DNA of 64,000 nucleotides from Bacteroidia bacterium. GTDB taxonomy: Bacteria; Bacteroidota; Bacteroidia; Flavobacteriales; Flavobacteriaceae. Numbering within the stretch: position 1 is the stretch's first letter; each line of letters opens with the position of its first letter. This document shows positions 28,580-36,188 of this stretch, one piece after another. The stretch spans positions 1-64,000 of the forward strand of contig JAUIAY010000013.1 of the NCBI GenBank assembly GCA_030425285.1, written 5' to 3'. The position numbers were made by a program, and so were the translations under genes. Below the pieces are notes generated by a model, which did no database searches, was not told where the DNA came from, and saw nothing but the letters and a program-made list of their open reading frames with translations.

Positions 28580-29809
28580 TTATTGCTTTTTAAATTGCTC
28601 CATTCTTTCTTTATGATAATCCGAACCGCTTATCTCATAAGCTTTAGTCACGTACTTTAAAGCACTAGCATAATCCTTTTGAGATTCGTAATAATCTGCC
28701 ATAGAATCATATGCATTATCACTGTTTGGGTAATACTCCATAGCTTTTTCAAAATACAATTTAGATTTATCAGGTTGTTCCATTTCCATATTCATATATC
28801 CGCACATATTTAAAAGATCTTCAGGATATGGTGGTACAAAATAACCAAAGTGCTTTTTCAATTTTTCTGCGCGATGCTCTATGATGCGTTGCAATTCGTC
28901 AACTCCTGTTTCTGGATTATTTATAGCATAAGTGTCCTCCATTTGAAACCATTCAAACATAGCTATAAGTCCATCCTTAATGGAAGGTTGCGGAATGGTG
29001 CCATGTAATTCCTTTGGATAAAATTGCCATGTAAATTGCAGGTTGCTATTCTTGTTTCCTTCAATAGATTGATACAATTCAATATTGGAACGTGCAAACA
29101 ACGTATATTCAGAAGAATCTTGCATGACGTTCTCTATAGTTATACCGGAATCTTGCATGTGCAATTGTCCTCCTAAAGACATAAATAAGCCTTTTCCATG
29201 GAAATTCTTATTCAGAAAATCTGATTTAGCTTGTTTCATAATTTTTTGATCATCCCAATCTAAACTGGGATCGATACTTATATAATTTGCAAATAAATCT
29301 GGTTCATTTAGTAAAGTATAGATAGTAAATAATCCAGCATAAGAGTGACCAATTAATGTTCTGTAATTTGTTACTGCGTATTTACTTTCAATGTATGGAA
29401 TGAGCTCTGTTTTTATAAAAGACAAGAAATATTTTGCCTCGCCATGTTCTTCATTATAAGGCATTCCGCGTCTTGATGTGATTTTTGAAGTCGTTAAATC
29501 TCTAGTTCTGTTTTCGGCATTAGAAATACCTACAATAATCATTTCTGGCATAAAACCGCCACTATAAAAATCGTGAACATTAACGACTGTTGGCAGCAGT
29601 ACATCGCCATCTAAAATATAAATAACAGGGTACTTTTCATTTGAATTTGCATTATAACTATATGGCAATTGAACATAAATATCTCTAGATTCATTAAGGA
29701 TATTAGAATAGACGCTATCTTTTTTTCCTATTTGATACAAATAGTCCGATTGGGCGCAGATAGTGTGTTGTAAAACAAGGCCAATAATGACATATAAAAC
29801 TGTTCGCAT
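28580..29809 (-). CDS. secreted Fes/IroE-like esterase with TPR tail
   Basis: 409 residues. Signal peptide to about residue 19 (HTICAQS). Alpha/beta-hydrolase esterase domain (about 25-300) of the enterochelin-esterase/putative-esterase type: LPYSYNANSNEKYPVIYILDG, nucleophile elbow IGHSYAGLFTIY, SIDPSLDWDD, and catalytic His in KELHGTIPQPS. Residues about 330-405 are TPR-like (MEYYPNSDNAYDSMADYYESQKDYASALKYV). Probably periplasmic; the substrate could be a siderophore, peptide or sugar ester. It is a paralogue of the gene at 30323 and lies 23 bp after the ExbB-like gene. Confidence 0.85.
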   Translation of the reverse strand: MRTVLYVIIGLVLQHTICAQSDYLYQIGKKDSVYSNILNESRDIYVQLPYSYNANSNEKYPVIYILDGDVLLPTVVNVHDFYSGGFMPEMIIVGISNAENRTRDLTTSKITSRRGMPYNEEHGEAKYFLSFIKTELIPYIESKYAVTNYRTLIGHSYAGLFTIYTLLNEPDLFANYISIDPSLDWDDQKIMKQAKSDFLNKNFHGKGLFMSLGGQLHMQDSGITIENVMQDSSEYTLFARSNIELYQSIEGNKNSNLQFTWQFYPKELHGTIPQPSIKDGLIAMFEWFQMEDTYAINNPETGVDELQRIIEHRAEKLKKHFGYFVPPYPEDLLNMCGYMNMEMEQPDKSKLYFEKAMEYYPNSDNAYDSMADYYESQKDYASALKYVTKAYEISGSDYHKERMEQFKKQ

Positions 29810-29832
29810 TTTGATTTATTTGATTTTGTTAA

Positions 29833-30213
29833 TTAGTCTTTTTGTAAGCCTTTTAAGATTAGAATACCAACTCTTGCTATAATAAACGTCAATAAACCAT
29901 AAGTTGCTGTAATTAATGAAACCTTCAGTCCATCAGCAAATATTGATGGATCTGGATTACCCATTGCTTCTACTGTATCGAAAGCCGTAATAAGTCCTAA
30001 AATAGATGCAAAAAAACCAATTACCAAACCTAACAAACTACTGTCTATAGCTAGACTAAGCATTTTTTCAGATTGTCCAGTATTTGATTTTAAACTTGCA
30101 AATCCTTTTATTAAAAAGAATATTGACAAGATTAAACATATTGTAATTAGGGACATCATTAAAGGGCCTCCATCTGTAAATGGACTAAATAAAAATGGAA
30201 ATAGAAAAGTCAT
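29833..30213 (-). CDS. short MotA/TolQ/ExbB-like membrane protein
   Basis: 126 residues with three hydrophobic segments (SLITICLILSIFFLIKGF, SLLGLVIGFFASILGLITAF, LITATYGLLTFIIARVGIL). The last two with the sequence GLVIGFFASILGLITAFDTVEA and SLITATYGLL resemble the pore helices of MotA/TolQ/ExbB proton channels. It lacks the long cytoplasmic loop of full-length members and has no ExbD/TolR partner nearby. It is placed between two paralogous esterase genes on the same strand, 23 bp before the second. Function unclear. Confidence 0.7.
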   Translation of the reverse strand: MTFLFPFLFSPFTDGGPLMMSLITICLILSIFFLIKGFASLKSNTGQSEKMLSLAIDSSLLGLVIGFFASILGLITAFDTVEAMGNPDPSIFADGLKVSLITATYGLLTFIIARVGILILKGLQKD

Positions 30214-30322
30214 AATTTTTGTTTTTTTTGTTACTGCATCAAACTTATGGTGTTTTTGAAAATAAAATTATGGTTTTGCGATAGTTAACCTATTTAGCAC
30301 TGTAAATAACAAAAATCTTCAA

Positions 30323-31354
30323 TCAATCTTTAGTTTTATTCAACTCGGTTAATCGTTTCTTAAGCTCAAGTGAATCTGGATAAAAATAAAGGCCTGCTTT
30401 AATTGCTGTTATTGCAGCATCCAAATCATTTAGTTTGTTTTCGGCAAACCAACTAAATCCCATTAAATGCTTTTCCCTTGGCTTTATATTATAGTTCAGT
30501 TTTTGTGAAAGCAATTGATAGTGATTTATGTAATCATTCAAGCTATTTTCTCGCATTTTTGATTCATTGATGTACCAATCCTTGTAAATCCATGCCAATC
30601 CATCATAAATACCTTTATAGGCAGACAGTAAATGATCGGTATTATCCAAATATACCACAGTCCAATTCAAAGTATTGGGGACATTTTTCTTTAAAGTTTG
30701 AGAAAGAGTCCTAAATTCAGTTTGAATAAGCGAATGCTCCATTTCACCTATGGAAAGAAATATTTGATTGGTTAATTTTTCATTCTTCAATAAAAAGTCA
30801 CGCAAAGCTGTTGCCATTTGAGGAGCATATTGAACTGATGGGCTTAAAACAACATAGGATGAAAAAGATTCAGGATATTGCATGAGTAATTGCAAAACAA
30901 ACAATCCTGAAAGTGAATGACCAATGATAAAGCGACCACCATTGGTTCTGTAATTATTTTCAATATAAACGAGCGCTTCTTCTCTTATAAATTTCGAATA
31001 ATTTTGTGACTGTGCGCTTAACTCAAGACTGCTGTCTTCTTTATATGGGAAATTATCATCACTGTAGTTGCCATTATGTGGAAGCCCAACAACAATCATA
31101 TCTTCTACTCCATATCTAGATGCCTGAATAGCAACAATATTGCTCGCCCAGTTAAAATTATCCTTGTCATTTAGTGTAACTAAAACAGGATAACTTTTTA
31201 ATGTGTCTTTGGAGTAATTTTCAGGAAGGCGAATCATCACCTCTCTTGTTTCATTCAACACCTTCGATTTTAATTTTACAATTTTTATGCTATCGTTCGC
31301 AAATGCTGTGAAGAAGCTAAATACCAAAAGAGCAATAATTACATTCCTAATCAT
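30323..31354 (-). CDS. secreted Fes/IroE-like esterase
   Basis: 343 residues from the ATG at 31352-31354, which gives a clean signal peptide (MIRNVIIALLVFSFFTAFA). A 14-codon upstream extension is open, but a TATGTTTG -7-like box on this strand (31379-31386) lies within it, so I prefer the later start. The esterase domain has LPENYSKDTLKSYPVLVTLND, nucleophile IGHSLSGLFVLQLL and His in DNTDHLLSAY. A short helical tail (LDAAITAIKAGLYFYPDSLELKKRL) looks like one TPR. Paralogue of the esterase at 28580; both probably serve the same pathway. Confidence 0.84.
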   Translation of the reverse strand: MIRNVIIALLVFSFFTAFANDSIKIVKLKSKVLNETREVMIRLPENYSKDTLKSYPVLVTLNDKDNFNWASNIVAIQASRYGVEDMIVVGLPHNGNYSDDNFPYKEDSSLELSAQSQNYSKFIREEALVYIENNYRTNGGRFIIGHSLSGLFVLQLLMQYPESFSSYVVLSPSVQYAPQMATALRDFLLKNEKLTNQIFLSIGEMEHSLIQTEFRTLSQTLKKNVPNTLNWTVVYLDNTDHLLSAYKGIYDGLAWIYKDWYINESKMRENSLNDYINHYQLLSQKLNYNIKPREKHLMGFSWFAENKLNDLDAAITAIKAGLYFYPDSLELKKRLTELNKTKD

Positions 31355-31541
31355 ATTCAATGCTTTAATTATAGTTAACAAACATAAATATCGCATCAGG
31401 TTTTAAATTTATAATGCGACAAACAACCCAATTAGCAATTGATATAACCTAAATGCTAAAACAAGTCTTAATTCCGTTATCCATCTACAAAACAATTAAA
31501 CTCACGGAAATTCATTGTATCATTGTACTTCATAAATAAAC

Positions 31542-32591
31542 ATGGTGTATTTGGTTGTCAAAAAATTAGCAATAAAAGCTTTATTGCACACGCTGTTTTG
31601 GTGCTGTGTGTTGTTGTTTTTTACGTATTTTTTTGATTCTGGTCATTCAAATTTTAATGACACCTTGCTTTTCTCTTTATTTTTAATGCCTATTACAATG
31701 GCAACTACTTATGTTTCCATTTATAAGCTTATACCTGATTATTTAGTAAAAAAACGCTATTGGCTATTTGTTGTCTATAGTTTTTACACTTTTATTGTAT
31801 CTATTTATTTAATAGTGGTTTCTGTTTTTTTTAGCCTGATTTACCTTGCTGGTTTTGAGTATTCCAATATGAATCCGCTTACTCGAAACATTATTATAGT
31901 GGCTTCTGGTGTTTATATGGTTGTTATTTTGGTGAGTGCTTTTAAATTACTGAAACTCAATTTAAAGCACAGCGAACAGACCAAGAAACTGGAAACAAAA
32001 ATTCTAGAAACCCAACTGAAGCTTAAAGAGCAGGAACTAAACTATTTAAAAATGCAGATCCATCCGCATTTTTTGTTCAATACCCTCAACACCATGTATG
32101 GTTTTGCTTTAAAAAAAGCCGATGAAACTCCTGAAATGATATTGAAACTCTCTAACTTATTGGATTATTTATTATATCAAGTTGACAAACCGTTTGTACT
32201 TTTAACTGAAGAAATAGAACACATGGAAGACTATATTGCTTTAGAGAATATGCGGTTTCATGATACCTTAAGCGTGTCATTAAACGCCCAAAATATTTCA
32301 CCAGATGCGAAACTGGCACCCATGCTCCTATTGCCTTTTGTGGAAAACAGCTTTAAACATGGTAGTCTGAAAAATGGAAAACTGGATATTGACATCCACA
32401 TTAAAACAACGGACAATACCATTCATTTTTCAATTGAAAATACCTCTATGAAATCAGAAAACTCGGATAATGGTATTGGCTTACAGAATATCCAAAAACG
32501 ATTGGACCTCTTGTATAAAAATCAATATGACCTAAATATCTGGAATACAAAAGACACGTTTAAAGTCAATTTAACCTTAAATAGTAACTAG
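31542..32591 (+). CDS. LytS/YehU-family sensor histidine kinase
   Basis: 349 residues. Four transmembrane segments in residues 10-145 (LLHTLFWCCVLLFFTYFF, LLFSLFLMPITMATTYV, WLFVVYSFYTFIVSIYLIVV, IIIVASGVYMVVILVSAF), a coiled-coil linker (KKLETKILETQLKLKEQELNYL), the His_kinase motif MQIHPHFLFNTLNTMYG with the phosphorylated His, and HATPase motifs LLPFVENSFKHG and NGIGLQNIQKRLD. It has no periplasmic sensor domain. It is immediately followed, with no gap, by its LytTR regulator and faces the esterase operon divergently. Confidence 0.93.
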   Translation: MVYLVVKKLAIKALLHTLFWCCVLLFFTYFFDSGHSNFNDTLLFSLFLMPITMATTYVSIYKLIPDYLVKKRYWLFVVYSFYTFIVSIYLIVVSVFFSLIYLAGFEYSNMNPLTRNIIIVASGVYMVVILVSAFKLLKLNLKHSEQTKKLETKILETQLKLKEQELNYLKMQIHPHFLFNTLNTMYGFALKKADETPEMILKLSNLLDYLLYQVDKPFVLLTEEIEHMEDYIALENMRFHDTLSVSLNAQNISPDAKLAPMLLLPFVENSFKHGSLKNGKLDIDIHIKTTDNTIHFSIENTSMKSENSDNGIGLQNIQKRLDLLYKNQYDLNIWNTKDTFKVNLTLNSN

Positions 32592-33308
32592 TTGCAAAAT
32601 CAAAACAACATAACCTGCCTGATTGTTGATGACGAAAGCATCGCCAGAGAAGTCATTGCAACGCATTTAAGCAAGATTGACAACATTACCGTATTGGCCA
32701 GTTGCAGCAGTGCCATGGAAGCCTTTAAAATTATCAATGCCCATAAAGTGGATTTGATCTTTTTGGATATCAACATGCCTGATGTGTCTGGCATTTCATT
32801 TGCCAAATCCATAAACAAGGACATCAAGATTATTTTTACAACGGCCTATCGGGATTATGCTGTGGAAGGATTTGAATTGCAGGCCGTGGATTACCTGTTA
32901 AAACCCATAGCGTTTGAGCGCCTTTTAAAAGCAGTCAATACCTACTTTAATGTGTATTCCAATACAACCTCTGAAACAGCTTCCCAACTGGAAGCCAACC
33001 CATTTATGTTTGTACGTTCCGATAGGCGTATGATTAAAATTGATTTTAACGCGATTGTTTACGTTGAAAGCTATAGTGACTATATAAAAATCCATCTAGA
33101 GAATGAAACCATTGTCACTCGGGAAACTATTAGTGCTATTGAAGCCAAGCTACCCAACAATCAGTTTTTACGGATTCACCGATCGTTTATTGTGTCCATA
33201 GCGCACATCACCTCCTTTACCAATGAGCATGTCATAATTCAAGGTAAAGCCTTAACCATTAGCCGAAGTTATAAAAAAGAAGCACTTGAGGTTTTGGAGC
33301 GGTATTAA
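32592..33308 (+). CDS. LytTR-family response regulator
   Basis: 238 residues from a TTG directly after the kinase stop; there is no ATG nearby. The receiver domain (8-120) has CLIVDDES, the phospho-acceptor Asp in LIFLDINMPDVSG, the Thr in IIFTTAYRDY and Lys in DYLLKPIAFERLL. The C-terminal LytTR DNA-binding domain (about 140-238) has IKIDFNAIVYVESYSDYIKIHL and FLRIHRSFIVSIAHI. It is co-transcribed with the LytS-type kinase; the divergent esterase operon is a plausible target. Confidence 0.95.
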   Translation: MQNQNNITCLIVDDESIAREVIATHLSKIDNITVLASCSSAMEAFKIINAHKVDLIFLDINMPDVSGISFAKSINKDIKIIFTTAYRDYAVEGFELQAVDYLLKPIAFERLLKAVNTYFNVYSNTTSETASQLEANPFMFVRSDRRMIKIDFNAIVYVESYSDYIKIHLENETIVTRETISAIEAKLPNNQFLRIHRSFIVSIAHITSFTNEHVIIQGKALTISRSYKKEALEVLERY

Positions 33309-33309
33309 A

Positions 33310-33379
33310 TTGTCATTCCTGCGAAAGCGGGAATCTATATATTTTTAAAGTAGATTCCGCATCATGTGCGGAATGACAA
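33310..33379. repeat. 70-bp REP/MITE-like palindromic element
   Basis: Begins TTGTCATTCC and ends GGAATGACAA, a perfect 10-bp terminal inverted repeat. Inside are two hairpins: CCTGCGAAAGCGGG on the left and CCGCATCATGTGCGG on the right, separated by an AT-rich centre (inner arms GGAATCTA / TAGATTCC). It starts 2 bp after the response-regulator stop and could also act as its transcript 3' end. Confidence 0.7.
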
Positions 33380-33419
33380 ATGCAAGGACTTCCGTAAGTA
33401 GGCTTGTGACAGCAATTTA

Positions 33420-33436
33420 TTATAGCCATTGTTGTG
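33420..33436 (+). repeat. 17-bp direct repeat, left copy
   Basis: TTATAGCCATTGTTGTG, identical to 33896-33912. The two copies bracket the 21-bp array; both are preceded, a few bases upstream, by ACAGC. Confidence 0.75.
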
Positions 33437-33465
33437 CTTTGGTTGTTTTTTACTCAATGCTTTTT

Positions 33466-33864
33466 AATCAAAAGTCTGGAATGGTCAATCAAAAGTCTGG
33501 AATGGTTAATCTAAACTCTAGAACGAGTAATCAAAAGTCTGGAATGGTCAATCAAAAGTCTGGAATGGTCAATCAAAAGTCTGGAATGGTTAATCAAAAC
33601 TTTGTACCACTCAATCAAAACCTTGCGGTAAGCAATCAAAACTTTGTGGTAGGCAATCAAAACTTTGTGGTAGGCAATCAAAACTTTGCTGTAGGCAATC
33701 AAAAGTAGAACATAGTCAATCAAAAGTGGAACATGACCAATCAAAAGTGGAACATGACCAATCAAAAGTGGAACATGACCAATCAAAAGTGGAACATGGT
33801 CAATCTAAAGTAGAACATGGTCAATCTAAAGTGGAACATGACCAATCTAAAGTGGAACATGTAT
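33466..33864 (+). repeat. tandem array of nineteen 21-bp units
   Basis: Nineteen consecutive 21-base units with no insertion or deletion (399 bp). Each begins AATCAAA or AATCTAA. The second part falls into three blocks: units 1-6 with GTCTGGAATGGT (unit 3 diverged), units 7-11 with ACTTTGTGGTAGG-like sequence, units 12-19 with GTGGAACATGACC or a close variant. The block order shows local unit duplication. There are no spacers, so it is not CRISPR. 21 bp is two helical turns, putting each AATCAAA on the same DNA face. Confidence 0.92.
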
Positions 33865-33895
33865 AACTAGAAGTAAGCTAGAACAGCGCCATTAC

Positions 33896-33912
33896 TTATA
33901 GCCATTGTTGTG
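33896..33912 (+). repeat. 17-bp direct repeat, right copy
   Basis: Identical to 33420-33436. Its last bases overlap the left inverted repeat (33907-33920) of the AAA+ cassette, so it marks a boundary shared by the array and the cassette. Confidence 0.75.
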
Positions 33913-33921
33913 TGTAGTGCT

Positions 33922-35106
33922 TTATTCATCGTTTTTCACTAATAATTTCATTACAGATTTAACAAATGTATCTTTTATTTTTTTATTTAAATCTCTCATA
34001 TTTTTGTAATTACTTACATTAATTCGGTTCAGAATATCATTTGTGATATTTGCAGGAAGTTCAAAATCAAAATTCTTATTGAATTTTTCAATTATGTTTT
34101 TAACTCTGAATTCTGTGAACTTTTCCTTGTGGCTATGAAATAAAGGCATAAAGTATCCTTTATAATCAAATCTTGACCTTAATTCTGGTGAGATTCGTTT
34201 TGGGAATTCGTCTTTACTGATATTAGAAGTAAAAATAATAATGAAGCCGTTCAAGTCAATTTCTTCTGCAATTGAACTGACCATTTTTCCGCTTTCGAGA
34301 ACGTCTAAAAAGTAATTAAAAAGAGTAGAGTTTGACTTTTCGAATTCGTCTATTAAGATGATTCCAATATCAGAATCTTTTACTCTAATGAAGAGTTCTC
34401 CACCTTCACTACCAACATAACCCCTTGGACTACCTATTAATGAATTCAAGGAATTATCACTACTGTAATTCCCAAAATTTATTTTAGCAAGTTTTTTCTT
34501 TCCACCAAGTGATTTATGAATTGCCCTTGCTACTTCTGTTTTTCCAACCCCTGAATCTCCCATCAAAAACAATGATAATATTTTGTGTTCTCCCAGTTTG
34601 TTGAAAACTCTGAAGTTTCTTATTAATTCTGTAAAATCGTCTTTGAATTTTTCGTGACCATAGATTTGATTTTTAAATGAATTAACAAAATCATCTATTT
34701 CATCATTATCAAGGTCTATAATTTTTCTGTGTTTTAATTTTTTAGATTGTACAGTATTTTCTACTTCGTTGTACTCGACATCGATATCTTCAATTAAATC
34801 GATGTCAACAAATTCTCCAAAGCAATATCGTAATTCGTGCTCAAATAATTTTTTATGTTCTTTATCAGCTATGAAAATTGTATTGAAAGGAAATTTAGGA
34901 AAAACTAACTCTGCATTGTATTGCAATCTGTCAAGTCCAGATAGAGAAGAAATATCTACAATCTGGATATCTTCATTCACTTCGTTTATTTTATCAAAAT
35001 TCAATAATCCATCTGTGATACTTATGATTTCTTTGCCTTCTTCTAATTTTAAGGCTTTGTAAAAGTTGAAGTACAACTTATCAAAAAAAAGTAATTGCTC
35101 TCTCAT
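33922..35106 (-). CDS. Hsp100/Clp-like single-ring AAA+ ATPase of unknown system
   Basis: 394 residues. Residues 1-145 match nothing I recognise and are acidic. Residues about 145-390 are a ClpA/ClpB D2-like AAA+ module: Walker A GDSGVGKT (183-190), pore loop GYVG (229-232, with the substrate-gripping Tyr), Walker B IILIDEFEK (Asp253, Glu254), sensor 1 TSN (293-295), arginine-finger segment ELRSRFD (308-314), and sensor-2-like NMRDLNK (Arg371). All catalytic residues are present, so it should hydrolyse ATP and thread protein. There is no second AAA ring and no Clp N-domain. It lies 8 bp after the DUF6414-like gene, forming a two-gene operon inside the inverted-repeat cassette. Confidence 0.85.
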   Translation of the reverse strand: MREQLLFFDKLYFNFYKALKLEEGKEIISITDGLLNFDKINEVNEDIQIVDISSLSGLDRLQYNAELVFPKFPFNTIFIADKEHKKLFEHELRYCFGEFVDIDLIEDIDVEYNEVENTVQSKKLKHRKIIDLDNDEIDDFVNSFKNQIYGHEKFKDDFTELIRNFRVFNKLGEHKILSLFLMGDSGVGKTEVARAIHKSLGGKKKLAKINFGNYSSDNSLNSLIGSPRGYVGSEGGELFIRVKDSDIGIILIDEFEKSNSTLFNYFLDVLESGKMVSSIAEEIDLNGFIIIFTSNISKDEFPKRISPELRSRFDYKGYFMPLFHSHKEKFTEFRVKNIIEKFNKNFDFELPANITNDILNRINVSNYKNMRDLNKKIKDTFVKSVMKLLVKNDE

Positions 35107-35114
35107 TGATAAGT

Positions 35115-35984
35115 TTATTGATTTGGAATTTCTACATTCTGTATTATTGCTAATAAATCTATATAATGAAATTCTTTGTCAGCATCTTTTGAACTTGCAA
35201 ATAGAAAACCTGTGTTCTCATTTTTTACTGTGTACTGACTGTCTTGAATTTCTTTAACTTCATCCTCTTTATTAGCCATCACATTCTGCATTGTACCTAT
35301 TTCTTGGAAAAACTCTAAAGAATTTTTTAAGGAATCAATTTTAATTTTTCCTTTGTACAATCCAACAATTGAAACTTTGCCAATAAACAAGTCATCAACA
35401 CTATAAGAACTTTCAAATTCGCTTTCAAAAGTCAAAGGGATTTTAACTAATAATTCATCAGTACTTTCCGCTATTACTCCTTTCATTTTGTAGGCGTAGT
35501 CTTTGAACATAGAATTAAATAAATTATTTATATCAAATCCATTTGCTCCAGGTATGTTCATTCCCTTAAAAGAACCACTTGTAAACAGTTTAACAGTTCT
35601 TAACTCAGGTTCATTTTCTAAAGTTAGATTGACATTGTCTATTTTTATTAAGCTCCCTTCCTTAACTCTGTCAAAACTTGTAATCAGTTTGCTTTTTTCA
35701 ATTATCTCATTTAAAATAACTGATTTCGTTGTTTTAATCTCGAAAGTTTCCAGTACTTTCTGCGAATCCGATTTAATATTTTTGCGTCCAATTTCTCCAT
35801 CAATTGACGCACCAGCTATGTTAAATAGATTAAGAAAATTAACGCCTAATTTTCCTCGATAATCTACTTCCTTTCCGTCTCTAACGTCAGTCTCCTTTTC
35901 TTTACTTAATGCAATAACATTACTTAACATCATTTTGATTTCGTAAACTTTGGGAAAATTAATATAGTAGATGTTAAATATCAT
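35115..35984 (-). CDS. DUF6414-like protein, partner of the AAA+ ATPase
   Basis: 289 residues, no signal peptide or membrane segment. N-terminal IYYINFPKVYEIKMMLSNV, a Gly/Asn-rich stretch (GKLGVNFLNLFNIAGASIDGEIG), then VILNEIIEKSKLITSFDRVKEGSLIKIDNVNL and later LLVKIPLTFES...FIGKVSIVGLYKGKI. This order (short N-terminal strand, Gly-rich region, a domain asking for a 'G-ff-i' segment, then a beta-rich end with IVG) resembles DUF6414 proteins as I remember them, but I cannot confirm by search. First gene of the pair. It could be a substrate, adaptor or effector of the ATPase; no catalytic motif is visible. Confidence 0.6.
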   Translation of the reverse strand: MIFNIYYINFPKVYEIKMMLSNVIALSKEKETDVRDGKEVDYRGKLGVNFLNLFNIAGASIDGEIGRKNIKSDSQKVLETFEIKTTKSVILNEIIEKSKLITSFDRVKEGSLIKIDNVNLTLENEPELRTVKLFTSGSFKGMNIPGANGFDINNLFNSMFKDYAYKMKGVIAESTDELLVKIPLTFESEFESSYSVDDLFIGKVSIVGLYKGKIKIDSLKNSLEFFQEIGTMQNVMANKEDEVKEIQDSQYTVKNENTGFLFASSKDADKEFHYIDLLAIIQNVEIPNQ

Positions 35985-36112
35985 TTTTTCAATTTGTTAA
36001 CGGTTTTCTTTGCATTACACACAACGATTTGACATAAAATCGTTTTAATCTTGTAAACGAAGTTAAAATTTTATTTAAAGAATTCGTGTTCAAGTTATTA
36101 ACAGTTATAAAC

Positions 36113-36144
36113 AAAAAAAGCGAACCAAATGGTTCGCTTTTTAT
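36113..36144 (-). terminator. intrinsic terminator of lpd
   Basis: Perfect 8-bp stem GCGAACCA / TGGTTCGC with a 2-base AA loop, flanked by A-run and T-run, so it can work in both directions. It lies 45 bp past the lpd stop, between lpd and the accessory cassette. Confidence 0.85.
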
Positions 36145-36151
36145 TATTAAG

Positions 36152-36173
36152 ACCTCTCGACTACGCTCGAGGT
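36152..36173. repeat. REP-like palindrome
   Basis: ACCTCTCGA-CTACG-CTCGAGGT followed by GACA, immediately after the lpd terminator. Same CGAC...GCTC...GACA layout as 5155-5177 and 37616-37636. Confidence 0.6.
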
Positions 36174-36188
36174 GACACTATTTTTTTG

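Larger units (their letters stand above)
33309..33921. other. 613-bp non-coding region: REP-like element, 21-bp repeat array and cassette boundary
   Basis: No convincing gene. An open frame on each strand runs through the repeats only because 21 is a multiple of three and the units lack stops; the forward one begins inside the REP-like element. The two-gene AAA+ unit begins at its right edge. Confidence 0.75.
33907..36025. mobile_element. cassette-like unit bounded by inverted repeats, carrying two genes
   Basis: Left end GTTGTGTGTAGTGC (33907-33920); right end GCATTACACACAAC (36012-36025), its reverse complement at 13 of 14 positions. A perfect hairpin ACGATTT / AAATCGT (36024-36043) adjoins the right end. 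The interior holds only the AAA+ and DUF6414-like genes, both leftward. There is no transposase or integrase, so if mobile it moves in trans. The cassette nature is inferred from this symmetry and from the accessory content. Confidence 0.5.

Noticed and set aside
33364-33708. Forward open frame of 114 codons with 7-residue repeats (NQKSGMV-like)
   Set aside because: It begins inside the 70-bp palindromic element and stays open only because the 21-bp units lack stops in this phase; the array continues past its stop. Treated as non-coding repeat.
33511-33786. Reverse open frame through the same repeats
   Set aside because: Same reason; no start context and no similarity to a known protein.
33466-33864. 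CRISPR array
   Set aside because: The 21-bp units are directly adjacent with no unique spacers, and no cas gene is in the window.
33922-35984. Restriction-modification, toxin-antitoxin or retron assignment for the cassette
   Set aside because: No methylase, nuclease, reverse transcriptase or known toxin motif is visible in either protein.
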